Below are positions 51,764 to 63,650 of a DNA stretch of 64,000 bases, piece after piece. The stretch is from Mucidula mucida. Lineage: Eukaryota > Basidiomycota > Agaricomycetes > Agaricales > Physalacriaceae. Location: assembly GCA_015501055.1 (NCBI GenBank), contig JADNYV010000010.1:124001-188000 (forward strand). Direction: 5' to 3'. Made by a program: the position numbers and the translations under genes. Each line of letters starts with the position of its first letter. Within the stretch, counting starts at the first letter, position 1. The notes under the pieces were generated by a model. The model did not search any database. It was not told the DNA's origin and saw only the letters and a program-made list of their open reading frames with translations.

Positions 51764-52603
51764 TTATATCTCCCTCGACCAAAGGCTTCTCCAGCTAACG
51801 TCCCTAACCTTCAACTTCTTACGAGGAACGTTCGCCATGCGTACATCAAATTCTTCGACCTCCGACTTCCAGCGCTTCTCGAGCCCATCATCGAGAGAGA
51901 CTTCATACACGGCAGAGGTGCTGATATCCTCTTCTTGTATGGCACTAAGAGGGCGACGGCTCTCACCGCCCACTAAATCTTGAAGAGTTCCAGAGTAGTG
52001 AGTGGCAGGGACGATGTATGCGTCAAGGTCTATGGAAAAGGTATTTGAAGAGGGAGGAAGAGGGAAGTCGCATGGATCAGATGATAGGATGCTGATAGAC
52101 TGCGGCGAAAAGTTGAAATGATCAATCGTATCGAAAGCAAGAGGCGAGGTGCAGTTGCCAGAGCCGTTGAAGACGTAGCTTTCGTGGTAGGGCTCTGTCT
52201 GTTGAATGAAGGAGGATGCGTGTTGTCTGGCAGGCTCGTAGTAGTCATTGCTCTGCCAAGTGTCATAGTCGGAGTCGTGTAATTCTGTGGACGAGGACTG
52301 AGTCTGGCTGTGGAGGGCGTCAAATAGAGCCTTCTCCGGAAACCAGCTCGCGCCTGCAGTGACCATCTGCAGCTTAGAAGCCAGCTTCTGAGTCAGGGAA
52401 ATCTCCTGGTGCAACTGTACGTTGAGCGCGGCAAGTTCCTTATCAAGCGCCTTCCTCCTCTTCAAGTTTCTGTTACGCGTCGTCCTTGCCTCCTGGCACA
52501 GACTCTCTATCTCGCGCAACTGATACTCGAGCGCTCTGGCAGTCTCCAGGACGTCAAAGTCGAGGAGGGCGGCAATGGAAAGGCGGGAGGCGGGGGTAGC
52601 CAT
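51764..52603 (-). CDS. Coiled-coil protein, family not recognised
   Basis: Single-exon frame. From ATG at 52603 (MATPASRLSIAALLDFDVLE) it encodes 279 residues; the frame stays open to an ATG at 52726, but that overlaps the divergent gene's start. Residues 15-80 predict a coiled coil (ARALEYQLREIESLCQEART through LNVQLHQEISLTQKLASKLQ). The middle is Ser/Asp/Tyr-rich and probably disordered. The C-terminus is basic (RKKLKVRDVSWRSLW). No known family is evident. A start codon of a second coiled-coil gene lies 113 bp away in the opposite direction, so a shared promoter is likely. Confidence 0.5.
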   Translation of the reverse strand: MATPASRLSIAALLDFDVLETARALEYQLREIESLCQEARTTRNRNLKRRKALDKELAALNVQLHQEISLTQKLASKLQMVTAGASWFPEKALFDALHSQTQSSSTELHDSDYDTWQSNDYYEPARQHASSFIQQTEPYHESYVFNGSGNCTSPLAFDTIDHFNFSPQSISILSSDPCDFPLPPSSNTFSIDLDAYIVPATHYSGTLQDLVGGESRRPLSAIQEEDISTSAVYEVSLDDGLEKRWKSEVEEFDVRMANVPRKKLKVRDVSWRSLWSREI

Positions 52604-52716
52604 GTCGATAGCGATGGCGGCAAGAGGAAAGAAGCGCAGATTGTTGGGCCATGTTTGGGCGCAATTATGACAGTATTCGATCACGTCCGTGCCTTTTGCG
52701 CCACTACGAGCATACC

Positions 52717-52947
52717 ATGCCAGCACAAGACGTTTCTCCGCTCGCCTCGCAAATTATCGCCAAGACGCCCGAACTGCTCCGCAAGCTGACAAAGTACCGC
52801 GACGAGAACATGGAGGTCGAGGTACACTGTAACAGCCTCGAAGCCGAAATTTCTCGGGTCAAAGAGTCAATCGACGCGCAGAAATTGCTGCGGCAGAATA
52901 TGGAAACGCGTGAGGGCGATTTCTACAGGAAAACAGAAAATTACTGA
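52717..52947 (+). CDS. Small coiled-coil protein (76 residues), family not recognised
   Basis: Intronless frame from ATG 52717 (MPAQDVSPLASQIIAKTPEL) to a stop at 52945-52947. The whole protein reads as one alpha-helical coiled coil: LLRKLTKYRDENMEVEVHCN and LEAEISRVKESIDAQKLLRQ with heptad-like Leu/Ile spacing. Size and pattern resemble small subunits of coiled-coil complexes, but no specific family could be assigned. It is head-to-head with the coiled-coil gene on the minus strand. A longer frame upstream to 52651 exists but runs through the other gene's leader. Confidence 0.5.
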   Translation: MPAQDVSPLASQIIAKTPELLRKLTKYRDENMEVEVHCNSLEAEISRVKESIDAQKLLRQNMETREGDFYRKTENY

Positions 52948-54510
52948 CGTGGAATAATGCAGAGGAAATGAGCAAGAATGGTAAAGTGTGGTACTCTTTT
53001 GCATATATCGGTCGTTCTCAACACCGACAGTCCCTTCGGACAGCGATAATGCAGGGGTTGAGGTAAGTTTGCTTCATTGTTCTGGTCTTCTGTCCTATTA
53101 ACGCGCTCCATCAAAGTCGGGCGATAGAGACGCGTCGGCCATGTCGGAGTAGAACTGTAACTCGCTTGCTGAAGCCGTCGTCTGTCCAGTGTCATAATGT
53201 GTCTTGTCCTCGCAATTTGAATTCCTCGACGCGAAGCGCTTCCAGCAGGCGTTCAGATGGATCCAACGCTAACAGTAAAGTCCACTGACGCGATTTTCAC
53301 GCAGTCCCCCGAGCAAGAATCCAAGACCTTGGCCACTATGTCCTGGCGTGGCGATTGACATCGTCTCCTAGTCTTGACACCATTCTCCGACTCGGAAACG
53401 GGGATAATGTCAACAACGCTGTGGGTTTTTGAAGTAGCGTATAGCAACTGACTGCAGGCATTGTGTTTGAAGATCTCTTCCACGCGGATGGACTCACATG
53501 GATCACGGTACAGGTTCTCAGGGTCACTGGTTGACTGGAGGAGACTCGGTCCGAGACTTGGTCTCGGCCCCCTCATGCCAAACCCAACTTGAACTGGTAA
53601 CCGTCCACTTGCCGTCCACCCATCTCCCAACCCTTGCGTTCCGCTACTACACCTTTCAGAAGAGTTAAAGGTGCGGTATACTAGCCATTATGGTGGGCAT
53701 CAACTGTGACTTGAAATCTTACAGGCCTTCATCTCTTGTTCAAGATTCAGCCTGCAGGTTTTCAGAGTCTTGAGTGCCCCGCAAGACGCGTCGTCACAGT
53801 ATTCAGTATTCCAAATCCATATTGCTGGCGACTTTTCGACCAATAAATGTATCCGGCCTCGCGTTTTTTTCACGTCGCCCTCGGAGCAGGCCTCGATACG
53901 AGCCCTTAAACGCACTAGTGCCCAATCCTTCGGTGATTAGCGTACCTCTTCTCTTCACTCAACGTCATTAATCTTACTGCTTTCTTGCTAGCATTGCGAT
54001 CCCTCGTTTTTCGTTCTCAGTCGAGGGGCGTTGGTGCAGAAATAGGTCAACAAGGGTCAGCATCTGATTGTGCGCTGTTTAGACGAAGTACTTCTCTCGC
54101 TCAAGGTCTTCTAGGTGCATGTGCATACTATTATCCTACCGCTTCCATGTCGGGATGACTTTGTGAGAACGTACTACTACGATAAGCGCCGGTCATCGTC
54201 AAGCGAGGCACCAGCATTCGTCGTCACGCATGTCCCGGAGCTCTGTTTCGTAGAGACATTAGAACTGTCAGTAAGCTTCTCAACGCAAAAGCCTGACTGA
54301 CTAGCGCCGTCGAAACCTCGCGTCTCAAGTTGCGTTTCATGAGAAAGCGAAAAAAGAAAGACGATCCTCGTTCCAGCGACAGCTGGCTTTCAAGTTTCAA
54401 CAAACTTGTATTCCTTTTCTGGATGTGGCTATTAATTTTTGATATGCCTTCCGTCAGTCTGGGAATGTTTAAAAGGACAGGCTTCAAGCCTTTACCTTCC
54501 AATCAATATC
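52948..54510. other. Gene-poor region upstream of the second P450
   Basis: About 1.5 kb with only short overlapping open frames on both strands, none with a recognisable domain or convincing splice pattern. The end near 54400-54510 should contain the P450 promoter. Confidence 0.45.
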
Positions 54511-56633
54511 ATGTCGTCCCCTCTCTTCAGCGATCCTTCATTGTGTGTTTTCATCGTCTTAGCACTGGTACTTTCTGTGGCTATATATCGCGTTTTTCCT
54601 TCGGGTAAAACAGCGCGCGCCCCCGGGCCTAAGCCATACCCTCTCGTTGGCAATGCGCTTCAAATTTCGTCAGAACATCCAGAGCAGACCTTCCGAGTCT
54701 GGTCTGACATTTATGGTATGGCGCATTCGGGTCTCGTCCGCGGACTCCTCTCACAATCTTTTCCAAAGGCGACGTCATCCATCTCCGAGTCTTTTCGCAA
54801 CCTATGATCGTTCTTAATTCTTTGTCCGCTGCTCAAGACCTTCTCGAAAAACGTGGCGCGATATACTCCGACCGCCCCAGATTTGTGCTCTTCTCTGAGC
54901 TGTAGGTCGTCGTCCATGTATAGCGGGAAATGTTGAACCGCTTCTTTAGCATGGGCTGGAAAAACGCGTCGACACACGTTCGGTAGTAGGGCGCATCCAT
55001 TTGTCTGCAAAGAGCCATGAATGATCTTTCGTGTAGTGGGGCACGCTTTCGGAAACATCGGCGCTTCATACATCAAACTTTCAATCAACGCGCTGCAAAA
55101 GAACTTGCGCCTGTCCAGTATGAAGAAGCAGCGACTCTCATCGGAGGCCTCTCCGAGACGCCCGAGGCCTTCGTCGACCATATTCGACGGTTAGTGCATT
55201 CCTCTTCGGGATCGCGGCTCTATAACGCGTCCGTATATTCAGGTACTCCGCCGCTAGCATCCTCAAAATAACATACGGCACAGAGGTGAAGTCGATCGAT
55301 GATCTTTACGTCCGATTAGGTGCTTTTCGCGTTGACATCGAAATCGATGCGTTGTTGACGGCAGTTTGTATCAGCTGAAAGAGCAGGTACGTTGACAGTG
55401 CAATCGGGTACCCCGGCCGCTAGTCTGGTAGACTACTTTCCTATCATAAGGTAACCGATACGAAGCTCTTCTCGATCGTGTTGCTAACACTTATTGTTAT
55501 GCAGACATATACCCACATGGGCCCCGTTCTCGGGCTTCAAACGAAATGCAGAAGAGGTGAAAGCCGCAGTGGAGCTCATGATGAACGTTCCGTATGAAAC
55601 GGTCAAGGAGCAGATGGTCAGTGTCTTCTATGCATATGAATGTGTCTCAGTGAGACTAGAATCTTCGTACAGGTTCTGGGTACCGCGAAGCCCTCTTTTA
55701 CCGCTAGGCTAATCGAGGATCATCAAGAGGCCGGTGGCCTGAACGCTGACACGGAAGAAGACATTAAAGGTGTCGCGGGAACTCTCTATGCGGCTGCGGA
55801 AGACACAGTCTGTTTTCTTTCCCCGCAAGCTTGTCATAGATTTACGACCGGGCCTAGACCGCATGCGTGATCACCTCGTTCATATTAGCGATGTTATTAT
55901 ATCCGGAAGTTCAGATGAAGGCCCAGCAGGAGCTAGATCGCGTGCTTGGTCCCCTCAAGGTTCCTACCTGCGACGATAGAGATGCCCTTCCTTACATCGA
56001 GAATGTTTTGAAGGAGGTCTACAGGTATATTACGTCGCAAACTCGTTTCCTGACGACATTTGAACTGACGGGGATTAGATGGAACCCTCCAGTGCCTCTA
56101 GGTCTGCCGCACCGTGTCATGCAAGACGACGTATACTGTGACCATATCATCCCTGAAGGAAGCACCATTCTAGCAAATGTATAGTACGTCTCCTGCAGCT
56201 TTCCTAACGCGTATCATACGGAAATGTCGTTGCATTGTAGTGCCATTCTCAAGAACTGCACGAATCCGGACGGCTTTCATCCAGAACGATTTACGGAGGA
56301 CTCTATTGCTTTTGATCCCCGTGAGGTCGTTTTCGGGTTCGGAAGAAGGTTTGTTCTGTGGCGCTGTTCTTGAATGGGAGTGCTGAGTGTCATATCAGAA
56401 AATGCCCAGGCAAATACTTTGCAGACCGTAGTGTCTGGGTGGCGATGGTCATGATATTGGCCAAGTTCACCATATCTAGGAAACGGGAGGCCAGCGGCCA
56501 TGTCCACGAGCCCGAAGCTCGGTTCGAAACGGGTTTTGTCAGGTCAGTACATTTCGCAGCTCTTCCGAACTGGTCATTGACGATCCCTAGACATCCAAAG
56601 AAGTTCACATGCGATATCATAGCACGGCAGTAG
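54511..56633 (+). CDS. Cytochrome P450 monooxygenase (second of two)
   Basis: Intact multi-exon P450. The N-terminal anchor is [16 protein letters not shown], followed by the hinge [14 protein letters not shown]. Later exons give [30 protein letters not shown], the I-helix [16 protein letters not shown], the ExxR motif in [32 protein letters not shown] and the heme loop [14 protein letters not shown], whose Arg codon is split by an intron starting after 56348. One exon join (ending DDLY, with donor GTCCGATTAG) was chosen because it keeps SAERAGTL in frame. The product ends IIARQ with TAG at 56631-56633. The sequence type is a CYP64/OrdA-like basidiomycete P450 and differs clearly from the one at 16.5 kb. 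Substrate unknown; no biosynthetic gene cluster is visible. Confidence 0.88.
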
Positions 56634-57103
56634 CGCGTCAGAGGCATTAGGGTGCTGCTTTCTATCTCATTGACTTATGCCTCCTGTTGAAAGTACCCAT
56701 ACATAATATCCCTTTAATTCATCGCGCTGGATACACGGTTTTGATAATGGCACAAGCGAAAATGGACTCAATGCACTCGAGGTATTGAATTGCAGACCGA
56801 GGCCGCCCAAACAAAGACGCCACGATGTGATGCACCCTTCGCTTCTTCCGCATACTCTGGAGGCCAGGATCGCCACAATTGACACACAAAACCCAAGGAT
56901 GATATTTTACAGACATATATAGTACACGACATAATGGTTACAGGTACGATGCTAGACTGGTTTTTCGAGATGCACATAGAATGAGAGGAGAGAAAATACC
57001 CAATACAATGTCCCAAAAATGTCACCTAACTACACGTCTGTGCGTGTTTTTCATGGTTCCCACAGAGCGAGGGCCTTTCAAAGGCCAATTGTGCCAGCCC
57101 CCT
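56634..57103. other. Intergenic region between convergent genes
   Basis: 3' ends of the P450 and of the DUF6699-type gene. Nothing further recognised. Confidence 0.5.
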
Positions 57104-58386
57104 TCAGGCCGACGGCTTGCCGAAAACAAGTTTCGCAACACCCTGTGCCCCAGCATCCTTGTCGACCTCAATGCCAACCAAACGGGTCCGCTCCCCAAGC
57201 CAGTCGATACGCCTAACACCGCCGTCCCATCCACCACCCATCTTCTGGCAGCGCGTCTCGTATGCGCGTGTCACCTTTCGCTGCGCCCGTGTCCCCTTGC
57301 CCAAAGCCTCCCATTCCTCATGGGAGACCCTGACAGATAACGCGTTGTGAAGCGCACAGAGAAGATCCTGATTGGAAATGGGCACCTTGCTGGTGCCCAA
57401 CGCAGAAGGCGCAGTCCCGATGAAGAACTTGCCGCCTTTCGAGCTCGAAGATTGCACCACGATAGACCAGGGCAGCCTGTCGCACCGCAGGACCAGCTTG
57501 CTGAACGTGGGAGGATCAGTCGCAGGCTGAGCCAAGGTGTGACTAGGGACCGGCGTGCGCGTATTTCGGTCCACGACTGAATGAGGCGACGGAGTGTATG
57601 TCACGTCGTAAGAGATTGGAGCGCTGTGGAGGCGGCTTGACGCAAGGAGCGGGTGCATGTGTAGAGTTTCCGTGCGATTGGGGTTTTGGAAAGATACGTG
57701 AGGATCTGAGTATCGGAGCTGTCAGTATGTAAAACTTCAATGATGGCGGGGAAATGTTACGAACGTTGAGCACCGGGCGCGGAGCCTGCGTGTCCATGCC
57801 AGGTGTGGGTTTGTTTCAAGACGGGGCGGTGCGGAGGCCGGTCGTGAGAAACACTGGCAGAACTCGATGTTCGCGGAGGAGGGGCAATGACACAGTGACT
57901 GTGAGAAGAGCTCAAGCTCGGAGGATGAATAGAAGTCGTAGAATTCGTCCGAGAGTCACTTCCGGAGTGGGATACAGATGAAGCGTAGATTGGATAAGGA
58001 ATGTCTGATGGTCGTGAGTGCACATGGAGAGCGACATGGGAAGACGCAGACTTACGATATTCGTGCTTGTAGCTCGAAGACTGAGATAACGGTGCGCGCT
58101 TGGGGAGCGACTGTCCTTTGGTCGTGCGATGTGTCGTAGAGTCATAAGTGTTATATCGTAGAGGAGAAGGCGGTACAGATCGACCCGCCGTGTAGCTGTC
58201 GCTTCTCTTTGGATTAGGGCGCACGGGAGACGCGCCGGATGAGGTATAGATGTATGCTGCATTAGCGGAGGGCGAACGTCGGTGAACCTTCGATTCGCGG
58301 CTAGACGACGAGGAGGGTGAAGGAGTCGGCGACGAAGACTTTTTCGTGGAGTGCCCACCAAAGAGACTGCGAAGGTAAGACGCCAT
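57104..58386 (-). CDS. DUF6699-type protein with Ser-rich disordered N-terminus
   Basis: Two exons. The first (from ATG 58386, MASYLRSLFGGHSTKKSSS) encodes about 200 residues rich in Ser, Pro, His and Tyr. An intron (donor near 57763, acceptor near 57720) leads to the second exon, which carries the ordered domain: HPLLASSRLHSAPISYDVTY, LVLRCDRLPWSIVVQSS, VPISNQDLLCALHNALSVRV and GGVRRIDWLGERTRLVGIEV. The HPLL start, the LPW motif, the 'DLL.AL...L...V...E' helix and the 'GV.R.D.L' end are features of the basidiomycete DUF6699 domain as I remember it. Function is unknown. Stop at 57104-57106. The family is often present in many copies in agaricomycetes. Confidence 0.65.
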
Positions 58387-61300
58387 GGTTCAGAAGCTTT
58401 AGTGTCGGAAGCTAACTATTAGGATGTCAAGAACGGACGACCTAGGAAATGAAGGCGATCCTCACCTATCCTTATATACAAAGCCTCGCGATTTGTACAA
58501 AGATTCAGAAGACCAGTAACGGTCGAGATTAGAACCCCAAATCCAGGTGCCAGGCGATGAAGTAAGTAATAACGCAGACAGCGCCTTCCGACTGATCGAA
58601 GGTTTCGAGTCAGGCGCGTTACCGCAAGGACCCTTAAGGCCTTATATCCGAGTCGGTTGCGTTTGGCGAATCTCGCTCTTGAGCCCGCAAGGCTCCGGTA
58701 TCTCCGGGGAGGTCTTGAAGCAGTTGGAAAAAACATCATGAATCTGTCTCCCTGCACCCTTGTGAGGTAAAGGGCGCACTCCAATTAGCTCGAGGTATGA
58801 TGCGAATGCTCCAGAATATCGACCACATTGCAAACACGCGTCAAGGGCCGGGACCTGAACATAGCCGACCATCATGGTTGCCTGCGCTTTGGTATTATTT
58901 ACATCCCGCCTATTGACTGAAAGAGTCATGGTTGGGTAATCATTACGCGCGAAGGAAATAGAGATACATACACTATAATGCGCGCCTCACGCCGCCCAGC
59001 CCCGTTCTTCGCGTACGCATGGTTGAGAAGGTTAATTTCCAGGATGTTTTGACGTGCCGTTAGGATGAGAGGTGCGACTGCTGGTATGGGAATTGCTTAA
59101 GTGCTGTCCGGCCTGAGGTACCGACGTCCCGACCTCGTGCTGTTCTAGGAAGATTGGGTGAGATTTGCATTGCGATCCTTTCACTCGAATTATTTCCATT
59201 AGAAAACTTGATAAAGGAATCCACAAGTCTGACTTGCTGTTTCCGCAAGTGGTATGGTCGCGTCGGTTCTGATAGTTGACGAAAAACGACAGCTGACGAG
59301 AACGTGTATTCAAGGGTATGTCGACTGACGTCTCTTGATAAAAGTGCTAGCGACACTGGAATATGACGACAAATGAGAAGAGTGAACACAATAAGCGAAG
59401 ATAATGACGCACACAAAACTGAATACCACTTGACTGACACTGCCCCGAATTATTTATCGCTTCACAAGAAAAGCTGAAGATAACGTCGGTCAGAGTAATG
59501 ACGCGTTATCCACAAAGATACACACTTATCACCCTCGAGGAACAACTTATTGAAACGAATAGGACTGGGAGTACATCCAAAATCTCCCGAACTACATGGG
59601 TTGTCCGTAATCACGGTCAAGACCGTGGCGCAAGAAGTGTCGAAAACGCGCCCTATACGGATCACTTAACCATATGAATAATCACTGACCAAAACAGCCT
59701 ACATGTTCCCGGTGGACCATTACTGAGGTCAGGAATATTGGCAATGCCGTACCTCGGAGAACGTGAGTGCGGTCATGAAATGAAGGGTTAGGACTTACAG
59801 ATAGCCCCCAGGGCAAATTGCGCCGGCAAATTTACAGAGAGCAATGAGACCGAACGCTAACCATATCATTGAGGTAACTTGGGGTGGAGTGGGAAGTGTT
59901 TTGAAAAGGCCGGAGTCGTCTTCGAATAATAAGACAGATTACTGATGATGATACGGTGATGTATGTTGTCGTCGCCTCGTCTGGCAACTTGATGATTTCG
60001 TCAGCAACTGAACTGTCGGAGGCGGTTCAATTCATACGACTGACTGCACAACGATCAAGAGTGTCAACCACAGCGAGGATCACGATGATCTCTATGGCGT
60101 GTTGGATTCGTTTGATTTCGTCTTACTACGGTTGAATGAGATGAAGCAAAAATGCAAAGAAGGAAATCGAAAACACTGACGCATAGTCGTTGAGCATGAC
60201 ACTAATGAATGAGAAGCTCTCTGAAATTTTGGAAAGGAGCCCAGGACCCTTTCAAGTGAACCATTTGCGTTTAACGAGGAGTAAAATTGAAGGAGCAGAC
60301 AACTTGGCGAGTTCCGAAGCCGTTTACGACTGCGAACTGCTTGCGGCAGGTTCTAGCCAGGTATCACATCGGCATCGAAATCCATCGCCTTGCCTTCATT
60401 GTCTATGATGACAATGTGGCATCAAAACGTTTGCCCGCTTTCAACGCGTCTGATAAATCTAAAGAGAAACGACGGAGTCGATAGCGAACAAGACGAGAAT
60501 GGGAAAGGGACTAACCTTTATAAGGTAGTCGGCGCCTTACTTGACGCGTTGTCTGCTGCGACTGCTTACTAGCGCTCATCGTGGTTGAAGGAGAAGGGTC
60601 ATCGTTGGGAACATCGGTTCGAGTTCCGACGCGGCCGCTTAGGGCCGCTCTCAGCCGGCACGGTCCGAAAGTTCCTTTGACGCAAAATCTCTCAACATAC
60701 TCCTTCGTTGACAAATACAGCGACGCTTTACCGCCAAAAGGTTTAATTGGCCTCGTTCATCTGATTTCTGTCGGTCTGACCTTCCGTTGCAATTGGAGCT
60801 CTGCATCAACTAGTTCTCAAATCAAACTGTAGAGGCTCGGGAAGGCTAGCTATGTCGAAGCTCGCTTGTGGACTTCACGGGGGTCTGAAGTTTCCACATA
60901 GCGGCTTGCTCGACTTTTCACAGAAAATCGACACAAGTTTCCAGCATTATGTAGTAATTGATACCTTTCTATATGCTGCCTCTGCTCGTCATTGTCTGAC
61001 AGAATGGATTCCTGTTCCTCTCGCAGCCCCTCTGTTGATGCTTCATTCGGTCCTTGCTATGTCTCGACCTCTCCTCAAGGTGCATCCTTCGCCAAATTCG
61101 TACTACACGCTCGGTCTTTCCTCGTCTTGCGCGGTATGCTAGCGATTGTCGACAATCAATGAGTTGGCAGCTGGACGAAAACTGTAAACGTCTAAATCCC
61201 ATTGCCTGTACCATGACTCAATAGGCAGCTGCTGTCCACGAGGATGCTCACAGCTTTGTTGGCCGCTTTGTTGTTAGCCACTAAGAAGTATAACCTATGG

Positions 61301-62202
61301 GCAGAGGTTCTCTCTCAATATGCCTCCGTTCAGCTCGTTCCTTCGATGATATTACGGGTAGTAGGAGTACTAGCGGGTATTCTTCATTTTGATGTCGTTC
61401 TCCGGGTCTGGATCACGTTCCGGTGAGTTTCCTTGACTGTTTTTATGGTGTCACAAACTGAAATTGCGCACTTGTTGAATTTGCACAACTACGACACAAG
61501 AACTGGTATGAGATGCACGATGATCACAGAAGCGCACTAGATATACCGAAGCATGTGAGTTTCTTTCTTTTTCGCGACTTGATTCATGTATCTAATTGGT
61601 TCCTTGCATATGTCGCGTCGAGGCCTGCTGGGGTCACAGGTATGCATTGATTTTGTTAAGCATCTCTAATCATGATAACCATCGGGTTGAATCCCATTCG
61701 CAAAGGATATATTTTTGAACCAACTGCAATACAATAGCACTGACGGCCCAAATCATAAGGTCCTCGAAGTTTGATGTAGCCGTCCAGGTCAAGCACCATA
61801 TTGAATTCGGCTCGAGTTGGGTTGCGATACCGCCGCGAGCATGAGGACTAGAGTAGTTCTTCCTCCCCTTTGAACGTGGTGAAATATTTGCACCTGCTTG
61901 TTTTGGGCGTTCATCAAACTTTCGCACTTGCTACTTGGCGACCAACCGTGCCTCAATGTGATGCATATCAATTTATCCTTCCGCAAGGTGGACCGTCTAT
62001 CTCACGCAATGTCATCGGATAAAAGCCCTGTGGGACATAAAAAGCGGACTAGACACGACAGTTGTCCACCCCCGATTTCTGAACCAGACCCCACGACGTC
62101 ATCGACGCCAATCCTATTTGAAAGTCGGCCCACGCGTTTTTTGATCAGGTTTCTTCCTCTCATCTTGACCACCATCACCACATCCTATACGACGACACGA
62201 CG
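58387..62202. other. 3.8 kb gene-poor region with one possible membrane-anchor fragment
   Basis: No confident gene. Open frames are short and scattered over both strands. The most protein-like piece is at 61244-61426 (+): MLTALLAALLLATKKYNLWA and MILRVVGVLAGILHFDVVLR, two hydrophobic segments followed by a possible donor (TTCCG|gtgag). It resembles the N-terminal anchor exon of a basidiomycete P450, but no downstream P450 exon could be found, so it may be a gene remnant or a small unrelated gene. No tRNA, repeat array or transposon ends were recognised. Confidence 0.35.
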
Positions 62203-63099
62203 ATGACAAGAGCATTCTGTATCCCGGGCATCATATTCCTCGTTGCAGCCTTCGTGCTCAGCTTGCTGGTCTCCATTTCGCTCCCGTACCTCACGGCGCT
62301 TGATGTCGCTCGCACCGATTTTGCAATGGTGGAAGGGTCCAAGGAGAGGGCATCACAGAGATTCGGGTACGTCCTAGTCCATTGCAACCTTGATCCGCGA
62401 GGCTAACCCGTGTACCTGCAGTTCGGTGTCTGGTTAGCGTTTAATTCACCTGGGTGGCATACAGGCGCCTAACAATTGATTATAGGGCGAACTGCAGATA
62501 CGATACCGACAATGACAGGATTTGCACTGATGCGCACCATGGGTACTCCGTTTTCATTCAGAATGCAGACAAGTCGGAAACAGTCGACATTGGTGCCTCT
62601 TGGACGCGTGGTCTAGCGGTTCATCCTGTTGGTAAGTGTTTGGGAACCGATATCATTTGTGGCTTAGCTTAATTTTGACTGTTTAGCGACCGCGGTTACA
62701 TTCGTAGCGTTGTGCATGTCCTTCTCGCAGCATGTCACTGTCACCCTACTCGCTTCTCTCACCTCCTTCTTTGCTGCTTTGCTCACGCTCATCGCGTTTG
62801 CCATCGACATCGCGCTCTTTGCCTACCTCAAGCACCAGGTTAATAAGCTCAACGGTCTGAACGCCAACACCAAGCCTGGGCCAGGTCTGCGCGTCTTTCA
62901 TTCAAATTCTCGTTCACACTGACGAATTGCTTGCACAGGATTCTGGATGACGTTTGTTAGCTTCATCCTCCTGCTGCTAGCCGGATGCACGGTTTGCTTT
63001 GGGCGTAGAAAGCAACGCATGTCTGGCGCTTCTGCATACCCCTCATACCCGATGTCCTCAAAGTCCGGCGGTTTCCTCTCACGTTTCCGTCGTAAGTAG
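62203..63099 (+). CDS. PalI/SUR7-type four-helix membrane protein
   Basis: Exon 1 (ATG 62203) starts MTRAFCIPGIIFLVAAFVLS with a first membrane helix and LPYLTALDVART. The next exons give FGVW|ANCRYDTDND, a Cys pair around NCRYD...RICTDA, ASWTRGLAVHPVATAVTFVA and the adjoining LCMSF, then HVTVTLLASLTSFFAALLTL with IAFAIDIALFAYLKHQ, and finally GFWMTFVSFILLLLAGCTVC and a Ser/Arg tail ending SRFRRK. The GVW...C...C extracellular motif and the SWTRGLAVHPVA block place it in the SUR7/PalI (Rim9) family, which acts in plasma-membrane domains or in ambient pH sensing. Stop TAG at 63097-63099. The join between RF (exon 1) and FGVW is not resolved: the GTACGT donor near 62369 gives the wrong phase for GVW. 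Confidence 0.75.
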
Positions 63100-63650
63100 A
63101 TACACACATTCATTCTTTATACCTCGATGTCCCTAAAAGTCATCCTTCCTACCCCTATTCATCTGTTGACTGTTGTTCTCCTGCCAATCCATGCTTTTAA
63201 TCTCCCCTGCGCGTGTGTATTCTGTTGACAGGTTAGAAAGTATTTCAATGTCTAGACGCGTCTTTCGCGTGTTCTAACCACGCAGCTTTGATGGATAACT
63301 TGGTATAGCCTTCACCGAGTAAGCGTGTCATCACATGCTTCACTGACGAGCGTCGAGTTCTCGATCCAGTCTCTCTTGAACAGGCCATTTAAGGGACTAG
63401 ACATACGACCTGCCGCAGATCCTGGAGACTATTTAATTTTACCAATCCAACAGTAATGATACCCAGCATCGTGCAAGAAACGAAATTGAACATTTTCTGG
63501 TGGCGATGGTCGGTTCGGTGCACGGTACGGTCAGCTAACGTGACTTCTCCTATGTTAGAAACGACAAAAGTTGTGCGAGGTTCGTCAAGCTGAGAAACGC
63601 TCTGTACCCTTTATCTTGTCGCCCGATTGATCATGTCTCCTTGAATCGAC
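63100..63650. other. Intergenic region before the last gene
   Basis: Contains the 3' region of the PalI-type gene and the presumed promoter of the gene starting at 63651. Nothing else recognised. Confidence 0.5.

Noticed and set aside
55310..55400. Apparent stop and frame break in the second P450 after DDLY
   Set aside because: Using the donor GTCCGATTAG instead of the nearby GGTGC site removes the problem and keeps the conserved SAERAGTL segment.
60601..60640. tRNA-like B-box sequence (GGTTCGAGTTCC)
   Set aside because: No matching A-box, acceptor stem or anticodon stem could be found upstream, so it is not called as a tRNA.
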